From positions 40,802,589 to 40,866,588 of the forward strand of contig NC_092344.1 of NCBI RefSeq assembly GCF_963676685.1: 64,000 nucleotides of DNA. The letters run 5' to 3'. Below, one piece after another: positions 10,553 through 24,200 of this stretch. The position numbers and the translations under genes are program-made. Numbering within the stretch: position 1 is the stretch's first letter; each line of letters opens with the position of its first letter. The notes beneath the pieces were generated by a model. It was not told where the DNA came from. It saw only the letters and a program-made list of their open reading frames with translations, and did not search any database. The stretch comes from Mytilus edulis. Its lineage: Eukaryota; Mollusca; Bivalvia; Mytilida; Mytilidae.

Positions 10553-13500
10553 AAGTGAATAACGATATCTTTTGACTTTGTGTAAAGTTGTTCATTAGCC
10601 AGAACTAGACGTAACATGTAAGGGACAAATATAAAATATGGTACAATATACGGATTGAAGTGACCAAAGACATTTCATCCATGTGTAATGGTTTGGTTTC
10701 TCTCTTTTGAAGTACTTAAAAGAAATTTTACACCGTGGTGTGAATATGTAATCATTGTCAAAATTGATATTTAAGACTGTGAATTTTGTCTCATTATTGA
10801 TATAATGAACAAACACACAAAGTTCATTTTAATATATAGATGTGTTAACATCTTATCTCGTCGTCAAGGAACCGTCATAAAGGCGTTAATATTTGGTACA
10901 TTGTTGCAGTAATTATACGAAACAATGTCTGAAAGATTTTAAATGGTTTTATTATATTGTTATCAGAACAATGTCACATAATTTAGTTAGTAGTAAACAA
11001 ATACAGTAGGTTCACATAAAGATTAGACAATTGCTAGTCAGGAGTTTTAAAAATATCACAATAACCTGTAATCATTAGTTTGAGATATAAGAATTGTTCG
11101 TGACGAAAAATGTCAATAATGTTAACATTGCTTCAGTGAAATATCATTTAATTTTCTTGTTGTCTAATACATTATCCTTTTATTAATTTTATTAAAACTT
11201 GAGATGAACATAACTGTTCAAGTAACAAGTTTCAAAATTTCTTTTAAGTGTTCACACCTTTTTTTCCAGCAACACCAAAGCAGGAAATGTTTGCTTTTTA
11301 TTCATACATGTATATGTATATCCTATTGAAACGTTATATTGACTAGTGAAGACTACTATCCTCACAGATGACCACGACTACATGTATGCCCAATTGACGT
11401 AGCCACAATCTCGTCTACTTTTCTTTGATTTTGACATCAACCAATGAGACGGATGCTACTGGTGAAGCATGATTTGATTACCCTACAGTAGCATCGATCT
11501 GAGTTCACAAAAGTGAAGAAAAAAAACTATTAGATCGGATTCCTGACACTCAGGCTGTGTTTTCTATGCATCTAGTGTCTTGTGAACTTTTTATATCGTC
11601 GTCCTTCGTTTTTTTACCATGGCGTTTTCAGTTTTTCTCGACTTCAGTATTGTTCGCCCTTGTTTTATATTTACAATCCCTTCACATGCGAAGATTATCT
11701 ACTAAATAGATTCTCTTAACTCAACGTACAAAGAGACAAACAAAGCATTTCGTGTACTCAAGACGAAGTTGGTTAAACAAACAATTTCGCAACTTTTTGT
11801 AATATATTGTACGAACTTCAGTAATAAATACGGTTGTTTATTGTAGATTGAAAATAGTGTTGACACTTTTCAAATTCCTGTGTCACATAAATATAACAAC
11901 CTCTATAGTGGCTTAGTACATCGTTCAAATACGGTTAAAATATATTAAAATATAAAGTTCCGATATATAATCTTTTTTTACTTTTTGGAACGTTACCTTA
12001 ATGAACCATAAAAAAGAAATTTGATAGTAAAAAATCTTTTAAATTGCTTTGTAAAAATATACCACTTTTCGATATTTGAGATTTTTTAAACTAATAAGAT
12101 CAATTTAGTAATATATAATGTATATCGAGCACGGTTTTATCATGTTCCATATCAAATTGCACGGTATAAAAGGAGATCGGAAGAAAGAGTACAATTACGA
12201 GGACAAATAGAGAAGGAGGAAATGTAACAAGTACATTCTATTTTGTCAGTCTAAAAATAATTGACAAGCCAAATTTAATAAAAATGTCAGAATAATTCAT
12301 GATCACGATGTCTGTTGTCAGCCAAACTATTCAATACACAGACTTAACTATGTTAAATTTTAACTATGTATAATGATTTGTCGACTATTAATGTAGTATT
12401 TTATCAGATATACCCTTTAGTTCTTCTCTTATCACTTACTTTAATAATGGGATCTTTTTGTCAAATTTAAATCTTCACGACAAATCAATGTTCGTTTACT
12501 ATAATGGGTTCCTATAATGCAACTTTAAAACTTTAAAGTTGACACAATGAGCATCATGCTTAACTTAATGTTTCAAAATGGAGTTTATATCTTCTGAGAT
12601 TTTCTCATGTCAACATGTAAGTAGATTCTATTTTATTACACTTTGAAATTAAATTCTGTTATGAATTCAATTAAAAATGCATATACGAAGAGTGCTACTT
12701 TTATTAATGAAATATTTTTGTTATAATGGTTATAAAATCTTCGAAATGGCTTTCACCATGGTACATACATTTTTAACTCGTACGGACAATTGATTCTGTT
12801 TTCCTTTTACTTTTAATTAGATTTCTTATAAAAAAAAAAACTATAGCGAGAAATTCAGTAAGACAATGATAATATGAAAATGAAATAATTATTATAAATA
12901 GAAATATAGATTTCCGAAATATAATAAACTAGTGAAAAAAAAACAATTCCTGTAGTCGGTTGAACAAGCGCTTTCATATTCTGGTTCAATTTATATCCTT
13001 GAAGTTGTTCAAGGCAGGACTTATAAAGCATTTTGACTGTGAGCTTTATATGTTAAATTGTAATGTGTTAATTTTATGCATACATGCAATTACACTCAAT
13101 GTTATAAATACTTTAGCCGAATTCGGCAAAAGTTCGAGAATTTTTTTTTTATCTTTAATGCTCTTTAATGAGATTGACAACACCATAAAAAAAAACAAGT
13201 CCGTAAAACTACATAGAAGACTAAAGACTAAGCATCACCAATCCCACCAAAACCGGAAGGGTAAGCATATTCTGCTGTACATATTTCGTCTGTTATGTTA
13301 ACGTTGCGTATGGTAAGTACCAATTCTGTGATCTAATAGTTCTCATTCGTTGATGTAAATCAGACATTTTTTTAAAGTTAGTAATTTATTTTATTTTGAC
13401 TTGTATTACTGGTTGTAAGGTATGTGGCAAGTGGTCCATCCAGAGAAGAGATGTTTTGTTTTCCTTCGTATTTGGTGCTTTTTCGTTTGCTTTCAATTTC

Positions 13501-14148
13501 CATGTGTGTTATATCTTGACAATTGAGACTACATGAAATGAATTAACTTTGTTTCCAACTCCCTTAGAGAAGTTTGACTTAGGGGGGTTTGTTAACATGC
13601 TGGTCTTAATTTGGCTTCTCAATGTTTAAAAAAAACCAATCAATCGATCAATCAATCACATGATTTACGCAATATATGGAAGTTCCCAAAGATACCATAT
13701 GCTTTACACATTTTTTGACTAGTCTGTATGATGACCTATAAATATATATTTCCAATTATACCTTTAAATAATCCAATATGTATGGTGTAGCTTTTTTCTT
13801 AATTCATTGGTAATTACGATCAAGTATTTCAAAGAGCATTCTATGTACCTGTATGTAGCCTTGTTTCTATTTTTAAGTATATTGACGCTATGTGTATAAA
13901 TATTGACGGTTAATATTAAAAATCTTGAAAAATACAATGCAAAATACACAGAAAGAACATTGAAGTTTATTTCCATAAACACTATTTACATATCAATTAT
14001 TTAAAGTAATGACTCACTCAGTAAATACGTAATAATTGTATATTGACCTGCTAGATTAAATAGACACTCAGAGTTCGTCCTCAGTTCATATAACCTGAAC
14101 TGGTCCATATATAACGAATTGTCTTCGTCAACAGTTATCAATTAATAT
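10553..14148. other. no recognised gene
   Basis: Long AT-rich stretch upstream of the Mab-21 exon; it may contain unrecognised 5' exons of that gene. The longest frame (12960-13301, 113 codons) has no motif and an AT-driven composition. 13190-13230 and 11594-11670 weakly resemble dispersed family C. Confidence 0.5.
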
Positions 14149-14400
14149 TAAGTAATACCAAGGCTGTATGTATTTATGCTTGAACAAGAATGTGTCCCAA
14201 GGATCCGCACAATCATTTTCTATATTCAGTGGACTGTGAAAATTGGATAAAATCTCTAATTTGGCATTAAAATTAGAAATTTCATAATTTTCAAGTTGAT
14301 TGGACTTCAACTTCATCAAAAACAACATCGACCAAAAACTTCAACCTGAACTTCCTGAAGCGGGACGAACGGACAGATCGACACTGTGTACAAGTCCAAC
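14149..14400 (+). repeat. dispersed repeat family S
   Basis: Shares ACAAGAATGTGTCC, TTCAGTGGAC, CAAGTTGATTGGACTTCAAC and CATCGACCAA blocks with 18645-18930, and the GGAC-rich end with 22930-23075. The layout (conserved body, then GGAC-type simple repeat) is SINE-like, but no polymerase III A/B boxes were verified. Confidence 0.6.
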
Positions 14401-14816
14401 ATAAAGCCCTATTGGGGGGAGGGGGATAGAGATATCTTTTTGTCAAAACACTGTCAAACTTGTTATGCATGAGAAGAGTATTTATTAAACATAAAGAATG
14501 TATGCGTAAAGAATGCCATCCGTATCCAAAACCAAAATAATATGGAAAGTAGAACTATGTGTTGTCCTTTGAATACAAATACTAATCTTGTAGTTTTTTG
14601 GGGTTTTGTTTTTAATATAAAAAAAACATAATTCTATTTACAATATTGTCTGCAACAGCAATATTCAGCGCCGATTTGCTTTATGTTCAAATGTGCAAAA
14701 TTGAAAATAAGTCTTAAATGAAACAGTCATAAAATCTATACAAAAAAAGTGGTGTATATTATACCAATGACACAGCAAACAAACGACACAGGTCACCAAA
14801 TATATATCTATTTCAG

Positions 14817-16023
14817 GTACGTGGCAACTGTGAGGAAATCAAAACCCGAAAGATGTGAGCCATTAAATAGACAGATGACAGTTCGGATCCTAAGACACGA
14901 ATATCTTCCGTCTCTTCATCGACAGAAAACGGAAAAACTTCCACAAACACGTCTTCGAGATGAAATTAATTTGACGCTTGAGACTGTCCTTAAAGAGGAC
15001 ATCAAACCTTTGGACTCAACAAAAAAACAATTTCTAATATGCATGAATTCGCTTCATGGGAATTTAAAAACAAACCCGTTCAAACTTGAAATGAAAGAAA
15101 GTCCAATTTATTGTGGAGATATTCCACCATGGAAACCGTTAGATCCAACAATACCTTCGTATTTAGTGCCCTTAAAAGTCGGCAAAATGGAAGGGAGACA
15201 ACTTGAAGCGGGATATGCAGTGTTCCCGATGCCAAAGGAGAAAACAGAACTAAGTGTAAAGGTTTATAATTTAGAGCTCAGATCAGAAGATCGACTTCAT
15301 CTTTGTCCTAGAAAAACTGTTTTGTCGGTTTATAAGGTATTCTCGTGGGCAATACAGAAATTAAATCGACACTACACTTCAATGACATTTGAGACTTCCG
15401 GTACAGGACGACACAGTGCGATGATGGACCTCGATTTGAAACTTGAATTTAGAGACGATGTGCCGCATTTACTTCTAGTTTTACCGGAAGGTCAACTTGT
15501 CGAAATCATTCCTGCAATAGCTGTGACTAAACGCGGCCCATTTTATATCACACGTCCATTTGAAAATGATATCAATCCAAACTCGGATATGAGATGGCGG
15601 ATAAATTACTCTATGAACGAAGAAGCAATAATGCGCGCCATTGCAACAGGAGATAAGCTTCAGAGATTAAATGCGGCTAAGCTGCTTGCTTACATTTGTC
15701 GGAAGGAATGGCAACTAAGATACATTACATCTTATCATATTAAAACGGTTCTTCTGCACGAGTCAGACTTTGAAATTGATTCCACTCCGCGTTGGCAGAG
15801 ATTTTCAATGGATGATTGTTTAAAAACTTTAATCCGGCGTCTGCAAGATTACGTAAGACGAAAGGATCTTCCACATTTTTTCGATGAAGATATTAACTTA
15901 TTTGAGCATATTCCTAATCGTGCATTCACATTTATGAGAAACGCTTTAGATAGATTACTTCGAGAGGACGAGGAACTAGCCAGAGTAGTTCAAAGAACAC
16001 GACTCCCAAAAATTGTATATTGA
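14817..16023 (+). CDS. Mab-21-domain protein (cGAS/MiD-like fold), terminal exon
   Basis: A single long exon of about 401 codons after a strong acceptor (TATTTCAG, 14809-14816); the frame upstream of it is intronic. The C-terminal half has the Mab-21 pattern: HLLLVLPEGQLVEIIPAI near 15463, MRWRINYS near 15589, KLLAYIC, SYHIKTVLL near 15728, and LPHFF followed by NLF near 15868. The family adopts the nucleotidyltransferase fold of cGAS and the mitochondrial MiD49/51 proteins. The block SAMMDLDLKLEF may correspond to the acidic strand of that fold, but no upstream Gly-Ser catalytic loop is evident, so a non-catalytic, MiD-like or mab-21-like role is as likely as a nucleotide-second-messenger enzyme. 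The first exon(s) were not found. AATAAA at 16136 could be the poly(A) signal. Confidence 0.75.
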
Positions 16024-16867
16024 TAATCATTTGTTTAATTATTTATTTATTTCATTGAACGTTTTTAAATTGATCATTATGTCTTCAAGTTTTATTGATG
16101 ATTGATCATTACTTTTCAAGCAGAGCAGCGCAGTAAATAAAAATTCATTATTAAGATATTCACATTACAAATGTATGTACCACATAATTATGGCGGCTGA
16201 CTAAAGTTTCTACTAGGGAAGAACTTATTAAGGAGACACGTCTTGAAATAGTATTTGCAATTGTTTTCTCGGCAAAATTTTCATCTTTTTCTAAATATTT
16301 ATATTCATACTTTTTAATCAAAAGAGTACGATGGCTTTCAGAATTGGTACGAGACAACGAGACGAAAGAAGTAATAATTTTTATACATATAGAATGAAAT
16401 TCATGCATTTTTTTTAAACAATTGATATAGTATACCTGTATTAAGAAAATACTGCTCCAAATTTTCTATAGATATAGAAGTTTATGTACTTTCAGAAAGA
16501 CTCATATTGACTTCCAATTTGTTCTGTTTTCGGAACCCTTTCCAAAATAAAAGTTTCCCCGTTACGTGTGGAAATGGGTGTAAAGTGATAGTTTGAACTT
16601 ATGAATGTGTTCTGGCCTTGTTATTGTGTTGTAGACGATTGGTATAAAGGTGAGTGATTGAGGATACAATGTTAATCATTTTTTTTATACAAAAATAAAA
16701 TAGTTTGATTCAGAAAATACTGTATTTATTTCAGCATAACATGACCACAGCAAGCCAAAATGGACATGATGAAAACCAGTGTTTATTCATTACCCAAAGT
16801 CCTAAATAGGAAAACAAACCTTGGAACTTTTTACGGATTTGTAATAATATAAGTAACACGACGGGTT
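16024..16867. other. 3' flank of the Mab-21 gene
   Basis: Contains AATAAA at 16136-16141, a plausible poly(A) signal 113 nt past the stop. The minus-strand frame at 16160-16408 has no recognisable feature. Confidence 0.4.
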
Positions 16868-17062
16868 ACGATGCACTTGAGATCACCCCCGTTTTTTTGT
16901 GGGATTCGTGTTGCTTTGTCTTTAGTTTTTTTATGCTGTGTGTTGTGTACTATATTATTCGTCTGTTTGTCTTTTCATTATTTAGCCATGGCGTTGTCAG
17001 CTTATGTTTCGATCTATGAGTTTGACTGTCCCGCTGGTATCTTTCACCCCTCTTTTACACAG
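16868..17062 (-). repeat. dispersed repeat family C
   Basis: Contains TGATCTCAAG-type and CCATGGCGTTGTCAG blocks. It is the reverse of copies at 33715-34060 and 59015-59325, with a partial copy near 62820-62945. The element type is not identified. Confidence 0.6.
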
Positions 17063-18090
17063 ATAAATATTAGGTCTCCTTGTTTTGCTCTGTAAAACTT
17101 TTAAACCTCTGTAAAACTTTTAAACGCAGGCCAGTCTAGTCATTAGCCAATAATTAAAGCAATCGTTTGCAAATTCTACAAAATATAAGCTATTTATTAC
17201 AAAAAGAGTCCAAATTGATGTATATAAAAATATTAGTAAAGTTGTAGGGTACAGAACTTGCATAATAAGTGTTTTTAACTTATTCATATTTCTCGTATCA
17301 AACATTCCAGTGGCAGACCCAATTATACACCCTTCATCTCGTAAGACCAAAGTACAACTACACTTATTGTTAAATTTGCTCTAGCTCAAGATGTGCGTGA
17401 GTACTTCTAGCGGACGTTTAACAAAAAAGTTAAAATAATCAAACCATACAAGTATTGAACATACATAGCAGATGCTATCATTATAGCGCTTTGACAATTT
17501 CCACCATAAATCTCAGAGTTGACAAGCGCAAAGAATTATTGAGATACAATATATTAAGCATCTCCGGATAGGATTTCGATGACTATATTTTAAAAACCCG
17601 AATATGGACGTGAGAACAGATTTTATTGGAAACAACTTGATTTAAATGTGAATTGATAAACTAAGATTTGATTACTTAAGTTAGAGAGTAAAAACACTTA
17701 AACAATACCATTTTGAAAAAGAACACATGCTACCATCCCGGTTAATAAAGTTTCTGGTCAGATTTCAAATGAACAGAAAATACGCGTCCAAATATTGCAC
17801 CACAAAAGTCTCTTTCATTTCTTTACAGCTGGTTTCTATTTTAACGTATATCTGGTGAATGCGCATGATGATACAAGTTTTTGTATGTTTTTGTCTTTGA
17901 TATTAACCCCATTTCCTTCAAATATTGTCATGAATTATTACTAGTATCATGAAACAACAAATTTAGCAAATAAGTTTTCTTTAAACATTAACATACACTT
18001 TTGAGTATAATTAACAATTTCTATTATCAAAAAACATATTTATAAATATTGTAACAAGTAAAAAACATTAAGTGCATCCGGGTATATTAC
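17063..18090. other. 3' side of the TSP1 gene; last exon not found
   Basis: The chitin-binding exon at 18091 ends in a donor, so at least one more exon should lie here or beyond the window. No acceptor followed by an in-phase open frame was convincing. Confidence 0.4.
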
Positions 18091-18264
18091 GTTTATGATC
18101 ACATGCATTTAACAGTGGATTCCATCCTGTCGTTTGTGGACACTGCATTTCAAAGTTCTGTCCATTGGAACACTGTATAAACTTGGTACAGTCGGATGGA
18201 TGTACTATATAAAGAGCGGTCCCTTGTTGACATGGATTAGAGCTTGTGGTTACATGTTGATGTT
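18091..18264 (-). CDS. exon: CBM14 chitin-binding (peritrophin-A) module
   Basis: 58 codons, phase 1-1. Six cysteines have CBM14 spacing: NPCQQGT, HPSDCTKFIQCSNGQ, MQCPQTTGWNP, NACDHK. The aromatic and HP-x-x-C-x-x-F pattern is diagnostic of peritrophin-A-like chitin-binding domains. Acceptor at 18265-18266; donor (GTAATA) at 18090-18089. It follows the last TSP1 exon in frame. Confidence 0.9.
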
Positions 18265-21200
18265 CTACAAGTACATATATAAAGCATGTATTGGTCTTTA
18301 AAATATGAAATACATTCCGTTGACGATTGTACTCATTATTTTGTCTAGTTTCCCGTCCAAAATAAAGGAATAGACATAGTTTTTTTTCTGAAAATTGGTA
18401 AGTTATGTTTTAATTTCAATCTAGCTGTATATTTGCAAGGTACGGATCTAATTAATTCTGTACTCTTTTTTTTTCTGGGAAACACAAGACATTCAAAATA
18501 TCATCGGACTGGCTCCGAATTTTCAATACCTCTAGTCCTTCTTATTTCATATTATATTGTACCTTTCTCTTTGTATTTTTTTTAATGAATGCAAGGTGCA
18601 GAACCTTACAGCAAGTATTTGAGATGAAAAATATAAAAAAAACAAGAATGTGTCCCTAGTACACAGATGCCCTATCCGCAATATCAATGTCTATGTTCAG
18701 TGGACCGTGAAAATGGGGTAAAAACTCTAATTTGGCATTTAAATTAAAAAGATCATATCGTAAGGAACATGTATACTAAGTTTCAAGTTGATTGGACTTC
18801 AACTTCATCAAAAACTACATCGACCAAACACTTTAACCTGAAGCGGGACAGACGGACAAACGGACAAAAGGACACACAAACGGACGGACGGATGCACATA
18901 CCAGAAAACAAAATGCCCATAAATGGAGCATAAAAACTTACGTTTTAGATTTCTGACAGACTAAACTGTGAACATCTGCTAGTTAAGTTTAGTTTAAACA
19001 TATTTATTTTTCATATTAAGTTTTTCAACTTAGTAACGTCTTCTCCAATACATCTGCTGATTGCCTTTTTGTATTCAAAGGGTATACAACTGGCTTTATT
19101 GAATTTTCTCTATTCTCAAGAAAAGTGTTGAAAAAATTAAACTATTGTGCTCAACTCGATATAACCTTTAATATTTTCATCGTCAATTACCTTGGTCATC
19201 CTGTATGATATCACTGCATGACATTTTCTGACACGGGACCATAATAACGTTTGATATCTTGCAATCACTCTCTGGACATTGTCTTGTTCTAACTCTATGT
19301 GTTGAGCCAATGTCACATGAAGCTGAGCATTCTTCATCGTACCAGTCAGACCATGAAGTACAAATTATATCACAAGTTTCTGTACAAAGAAAGATAACTC
19401 AATTGGACAAATTAAAAAAAGTAACCAAACATATCGTTTTACCCCATCCGTAATCTAAAGTATTGAAAAAGAGAGAAAAACAGTGTCTTCCCAGCTGTTG
19501 AACAAATATGAAGTCATTCGGTTCCGTAGTAGGAATGTGTGACTAAGATTGTAAGTTCTTTCAACATATTGAAGAAAACTATCTAAAGTATCGCCAATTG
19601 AAATAAGAAAGTGTCGGTCAGATCCAAAGAATAATCACAATGTCATGATACATTTTATCACTGTTACAAATGTAATTGCTTACCAAATATAAAGTTATTT
19701 GGTTCAGAAGTTACTGTATCTGAGAAAAGTTGGACGGAATATCAGAGGCGGATTTAGGGGGGGAGCAGGGGGCCCGCCTCCCCCCCTTTTGGGAAAAAAT
19801 TTGGTTGCTTATATAGGGAATCATTGACGCGTGACTGGAGCGGGCCCCCTCTTAGGTCAGTCAGTGGGCCCCACTTATGAAAATTTCTGGATCCGCCACT
19901 GAATATATTTGTTCGTTGAATTGACGGGCCATAGTAAAAAGGATAATTGTCAAATGCTAAGCATCAATTAACAAAAGGATATACATGTACATGTACATCA
20001 ACGAAAAAGAGTTTGCTTAAACATTTTTAATTAGTAATTTTTAAACTCCAACTAAAATTAAAAATTGCTGATATATACTATGACATTTGTTATTGTGTAA
20101 CCTTTTTTATTTGAATTCCAGGACCTTTATTTACGTAACATTACTTTTTTTTGCAAGTTATATTTTGTTAATTAAAGTTCCTTTACCGATACATGAATAT
20201 TAAAAGAAGAAAAAAATCCCACAAAAAATTATGTCATTAACTGTATAATAAAAGTAAAAACACAAAAATACAGAACTCCGAGGAAAATTCAAAAAGGAAA
20301 ATCCAAAATCAAAAGGCAAAATCAAAAGTCCAAACACATTAAACGAATAGACAACAACTGTCATATTCCTGACTTGGTACAGGCATTTTCCAATGTAGAA
20401 AATGGTGGATTGAACCTGGTTTTAAAGCTAGCTAAAACATACATAATCATGAACCATTCGACCAAAGTGAAGATTTGAACAAGTGAAGAGACTTAAATTC
20501 ATATAGTTCATCAATATAGACTATGGTAAACACAAATTGGTGAAAGAATTTTTACATTATTTAATTAAACTATGCATTGTAGCTTAAATAAATGCATTAA
20601 CATCAAGTACTAATTTGATTAACTAAATGAACAGTACCTGGACATATTGTGTTCCGGCATCGTTCCGACATGATTTCGTTACCAGGGCACGTGTCCTTAT
20701 AGGCGTTGCATGCCCTTGTTCTATTTTTCATCACAGTTCCGTAATCACAGGACGTTGAACACGAACTCTCCAGCCAATAACTCCAGGTATCACAAGTAAC
20801 ATCACAATCAATGTGTTCTGTAAAATAAGTAACATAGTCTAAGAGATTACACATTAAATTTGTAGTTTATAAACGTATGAAAGTAGCGTTGTTCGGGACA
20901 TTTGACTAACAGCCAAACCTTATTGTGCATCCGGGTTCGTGATGCATTTAATTTAGTTTGATTTGTTGCTTTTCCTTTAGCTTAATTTCAATTTTCAAAG
21001 TATGTGTTGTTTCTTTCATTTGTAGAGAATAACTATTTAAAACTATCGCATTCGGTCACATACTAGTTCTAGAATTTTCAAGAACAGATTAAAAAAAACA
21101 ATATAAGATCTAGGCCAGGTTTTGTTACGAACCTTGTACAAAGAGTAATGTATCATACACATGTTTAATGCGTTTATATCAGCATCCGATATAACCGCCA

Positions 21201-24200
21201 ACATTTTTAATAGGAATAACATAACGAATGTCACTAGTGGTACAACACTGTCTACACTTCCGGAACACTTTATTTGTTAGTCTTGTTGCCTTTTTTGGTC
21301 ATGGTGAAAGCAGTGTTTTGTCAACTGATGCTTGTTTATTGGCCCCTTTTAAGCATTTTACGTTTGATCAACTATCGCTTCCCCATTTGTTTTTCAATCG
21401 TGTCAAAGTCGGTTTTACTTCTAAAAACACAGTAAGTAGAATTGTATTTTCATAGATCATACATATCATACAGTATCTTGATCTTAAAATGTACAAATAT
21501 CTTTTTGAAATCATTGTTTACCCGGGCATTGCTGTTCTGTACAATTTTCAGCCTTCGTTTCTTCAGTTGTACATATAGACACATTACATAAAATTGAGAA
21601 TGGAAATGGGCATGTCCGATTTCTCGTCGAGTGTTTGGTACCATTACCACATGTAACTGAACAGCTTCCATCGCCCCATTCTGACCAGGCTGAACATTCG
21701 TCTGTACACTGATCTAAATGTGCAAAGCATAATAACATAGTTTCTTATACGCATGCAACAAAAACTCTGAATTTCAAAAGCATTTGACACTGTATGTCAA
21801 GTTATAAGAGCAGATATTTACAGGATTAAACTAAATATGATTTATTTTTGATTACTCAACATTCCCCCTTTTCATATCACATTTTTTTTCAGCAGAGTAA
21901 TGATTGATCGACTGTAAATTGGTTGAAGACCAGTGGCAAATATTTCATGGAAATTCAGGGCGAGAACAAATTAACAATTATTACTGAAGGTAAGGTTCTG
22001 CGAGGTAAGTCGGCCTGAATTGGAGCGGGATATGTGCACTGGAAAATGCCATCGATTATGTTGTATACTATTAGGCAGAAAGTTTGTCTTTAAACAGGCC
22101 AACTTATAACGCATAGAAAATTGTTGATATGCTTCTTAAACGTGTATAGATTTAAGGTCCTAGACCCGACTGAACGTAGCTTTTGTGTTATAACCCAATA
22201 ACAAATTTCACACTGAAGAAATTATGGTCAGTTTTAGTATGTTTTTTTACTGCGTGTAACTTTCAATTGTATTACGAATGAAACATTACGCTCTATTCTT
22301 ACTTCGTTTTATGTTATTTTTAATGTCGTAACAAAGAGCATTTGATTTTGTCCCTGAACTTTTAGAATTTGAAATGAATAACAAAACTCACCAGAGTATT
22401 AACGGGTAATCAGAAAATTCACATGTATACTAGCTTTGGTCTAAATGTTTACTAACCTGGACAGGAACTTAGCATACAGCTGTCCAATTGCTGATCAACA
22501 ACTTCACAATCATCCTGTGAACAAAGTCTTTCCCTTGTTTTTGCCTGCGTACCAACACCACAAGATGTTGAACATTCGCCCATCAATGACCATGCAGACC
22601 ATTTCGAACAGATTAAATCACATTTTTCTGTAAATGATGAAAACTGTTACAATTATGCAAGGGTTAAGATTGATTCCTATTAAAATGTTTAAACCCGCTG
22701 CCTTTGTTTGCACCTGTCCTAAGTAAAGACTCTAATATTCAGTATTTGTCGTTTATTGATGTGGTTCATAAGTGGTTTTTTTTCTTTTTTATATAGATTA
22801 AACTGACCGTTGAATGGTTGTACACTAGTTATTTTTGGTGCTCTTTATAGTTTGTTGTTCGATGTGAGCCAAGACATCTGCCGCTTTTGTCATATATTTT
22901 TTTTAAATTTCACAATAAAATAAATAAATAAATTCGATTTCAAGTTGATGTGACCACACCCTCGTGGTAGACTGTCAAAATCAAAATGCTTTACTGATAC
23001 GGGACAGACGAAAGGACGGACGCACTTTCAAAACAATAAAATGTCTTCCGACTATTGTAAATGGAGCTTAAAACAATAACATAAATATGAAGATTGAACA
23101 TTATGAAGCACTCCAAAAAATGGAGTAGAAATTCAATTCATAATTAAAGAAACTTTTACCGTCACAACTTTGAGTATTACAAAGAGAGGTTGTAGTTTCT
23201 AACGGCTGACATCCAGTATGATCACATTGTCTTACTCTTGTCCATATCAATGTTCCACCGCCACACATGACAGGACAGTCGAAATTCTTCCACCCAGTCC
23301 ACAGAGAGCAATGCTTATTGCAAGTAGCTGTAAAAAAAAATAATATTTAAGTAAAGATGAATGTGCAAGCTGTATTCATCACTTTGCAACATTTGAATCG
23401 TCACTCATCATAAAATAAAAATAACTGACGAAAACTATGTTAATAATCGAAATAAAACAGTCCTGGGTTCGAGATTGAAATATTTAGTTTAAATCTTAAT
23501 TTGACGTGTTATGAATGGAAATGTATATTTTGTCTTACGTTAATTTTGTTGATTGAGACAATTTTCTGTGTTAATGCAGGAACCCAACTGTTGACTTAAG
23601 TTTGTATAAACCCTCAAAGGAAGATACGTGTACCAGTACCAACTTGAGTGTGAACGACAGTGACTGTCGCTTTCTAGCTATTGAAATAGTTCCTTTGGTA
23701 CACTTTCTGGGTATGCTAATTTAATTGAACTCTGTACGTATAGCTTTTACTTTCCTTCTTCGTATTAATTTTATATGTATTAAAATTAAAATATATTTAG
23801 TCCACACCTTTTACTATACATGTGACTTCTGTAAGAATGCATTTATTTTAACATACCTGGACAAGGCTTTTGGTTTAAACATGGCGAGGATTTTTTCTCA
23901 ATACTTTGACAATCATCATGGATACATGTCCTATTTCTGTGTTGTATTAATGACCCCTCGTCACATGTTTGGCTACAACGACCCTGATACCAGTCTGACC
24001 ATGCACTGCATGTCGAGTCGCAGGTTTCTAAATATATAAAATTTTCAAATGTTATTAAATTTGATCTCAAATATACACACATTTAAATATGTTACATTAT
24101 AATATATATAATTGAATTATTCATATTAACATCTTAAAATTGATGTGATTGTTACATGTACTTGTCTAAGATTATTCTACTAGCTGTTGAAATAATTGTT

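Noticed and set aside
12960..13301. 113-codon ORF as a gene
   Set aside because: No motif, no splice or start context, composition as expected for AT-rich non-coding DNA.
17120..17350. C-terminal exon with a membrane segment for the TSP1 gene
   Set aside because: A hydrophobic stretch exists, but the available acceptor gives the wrong phase after the chitin-binding exon and runs into a stop.
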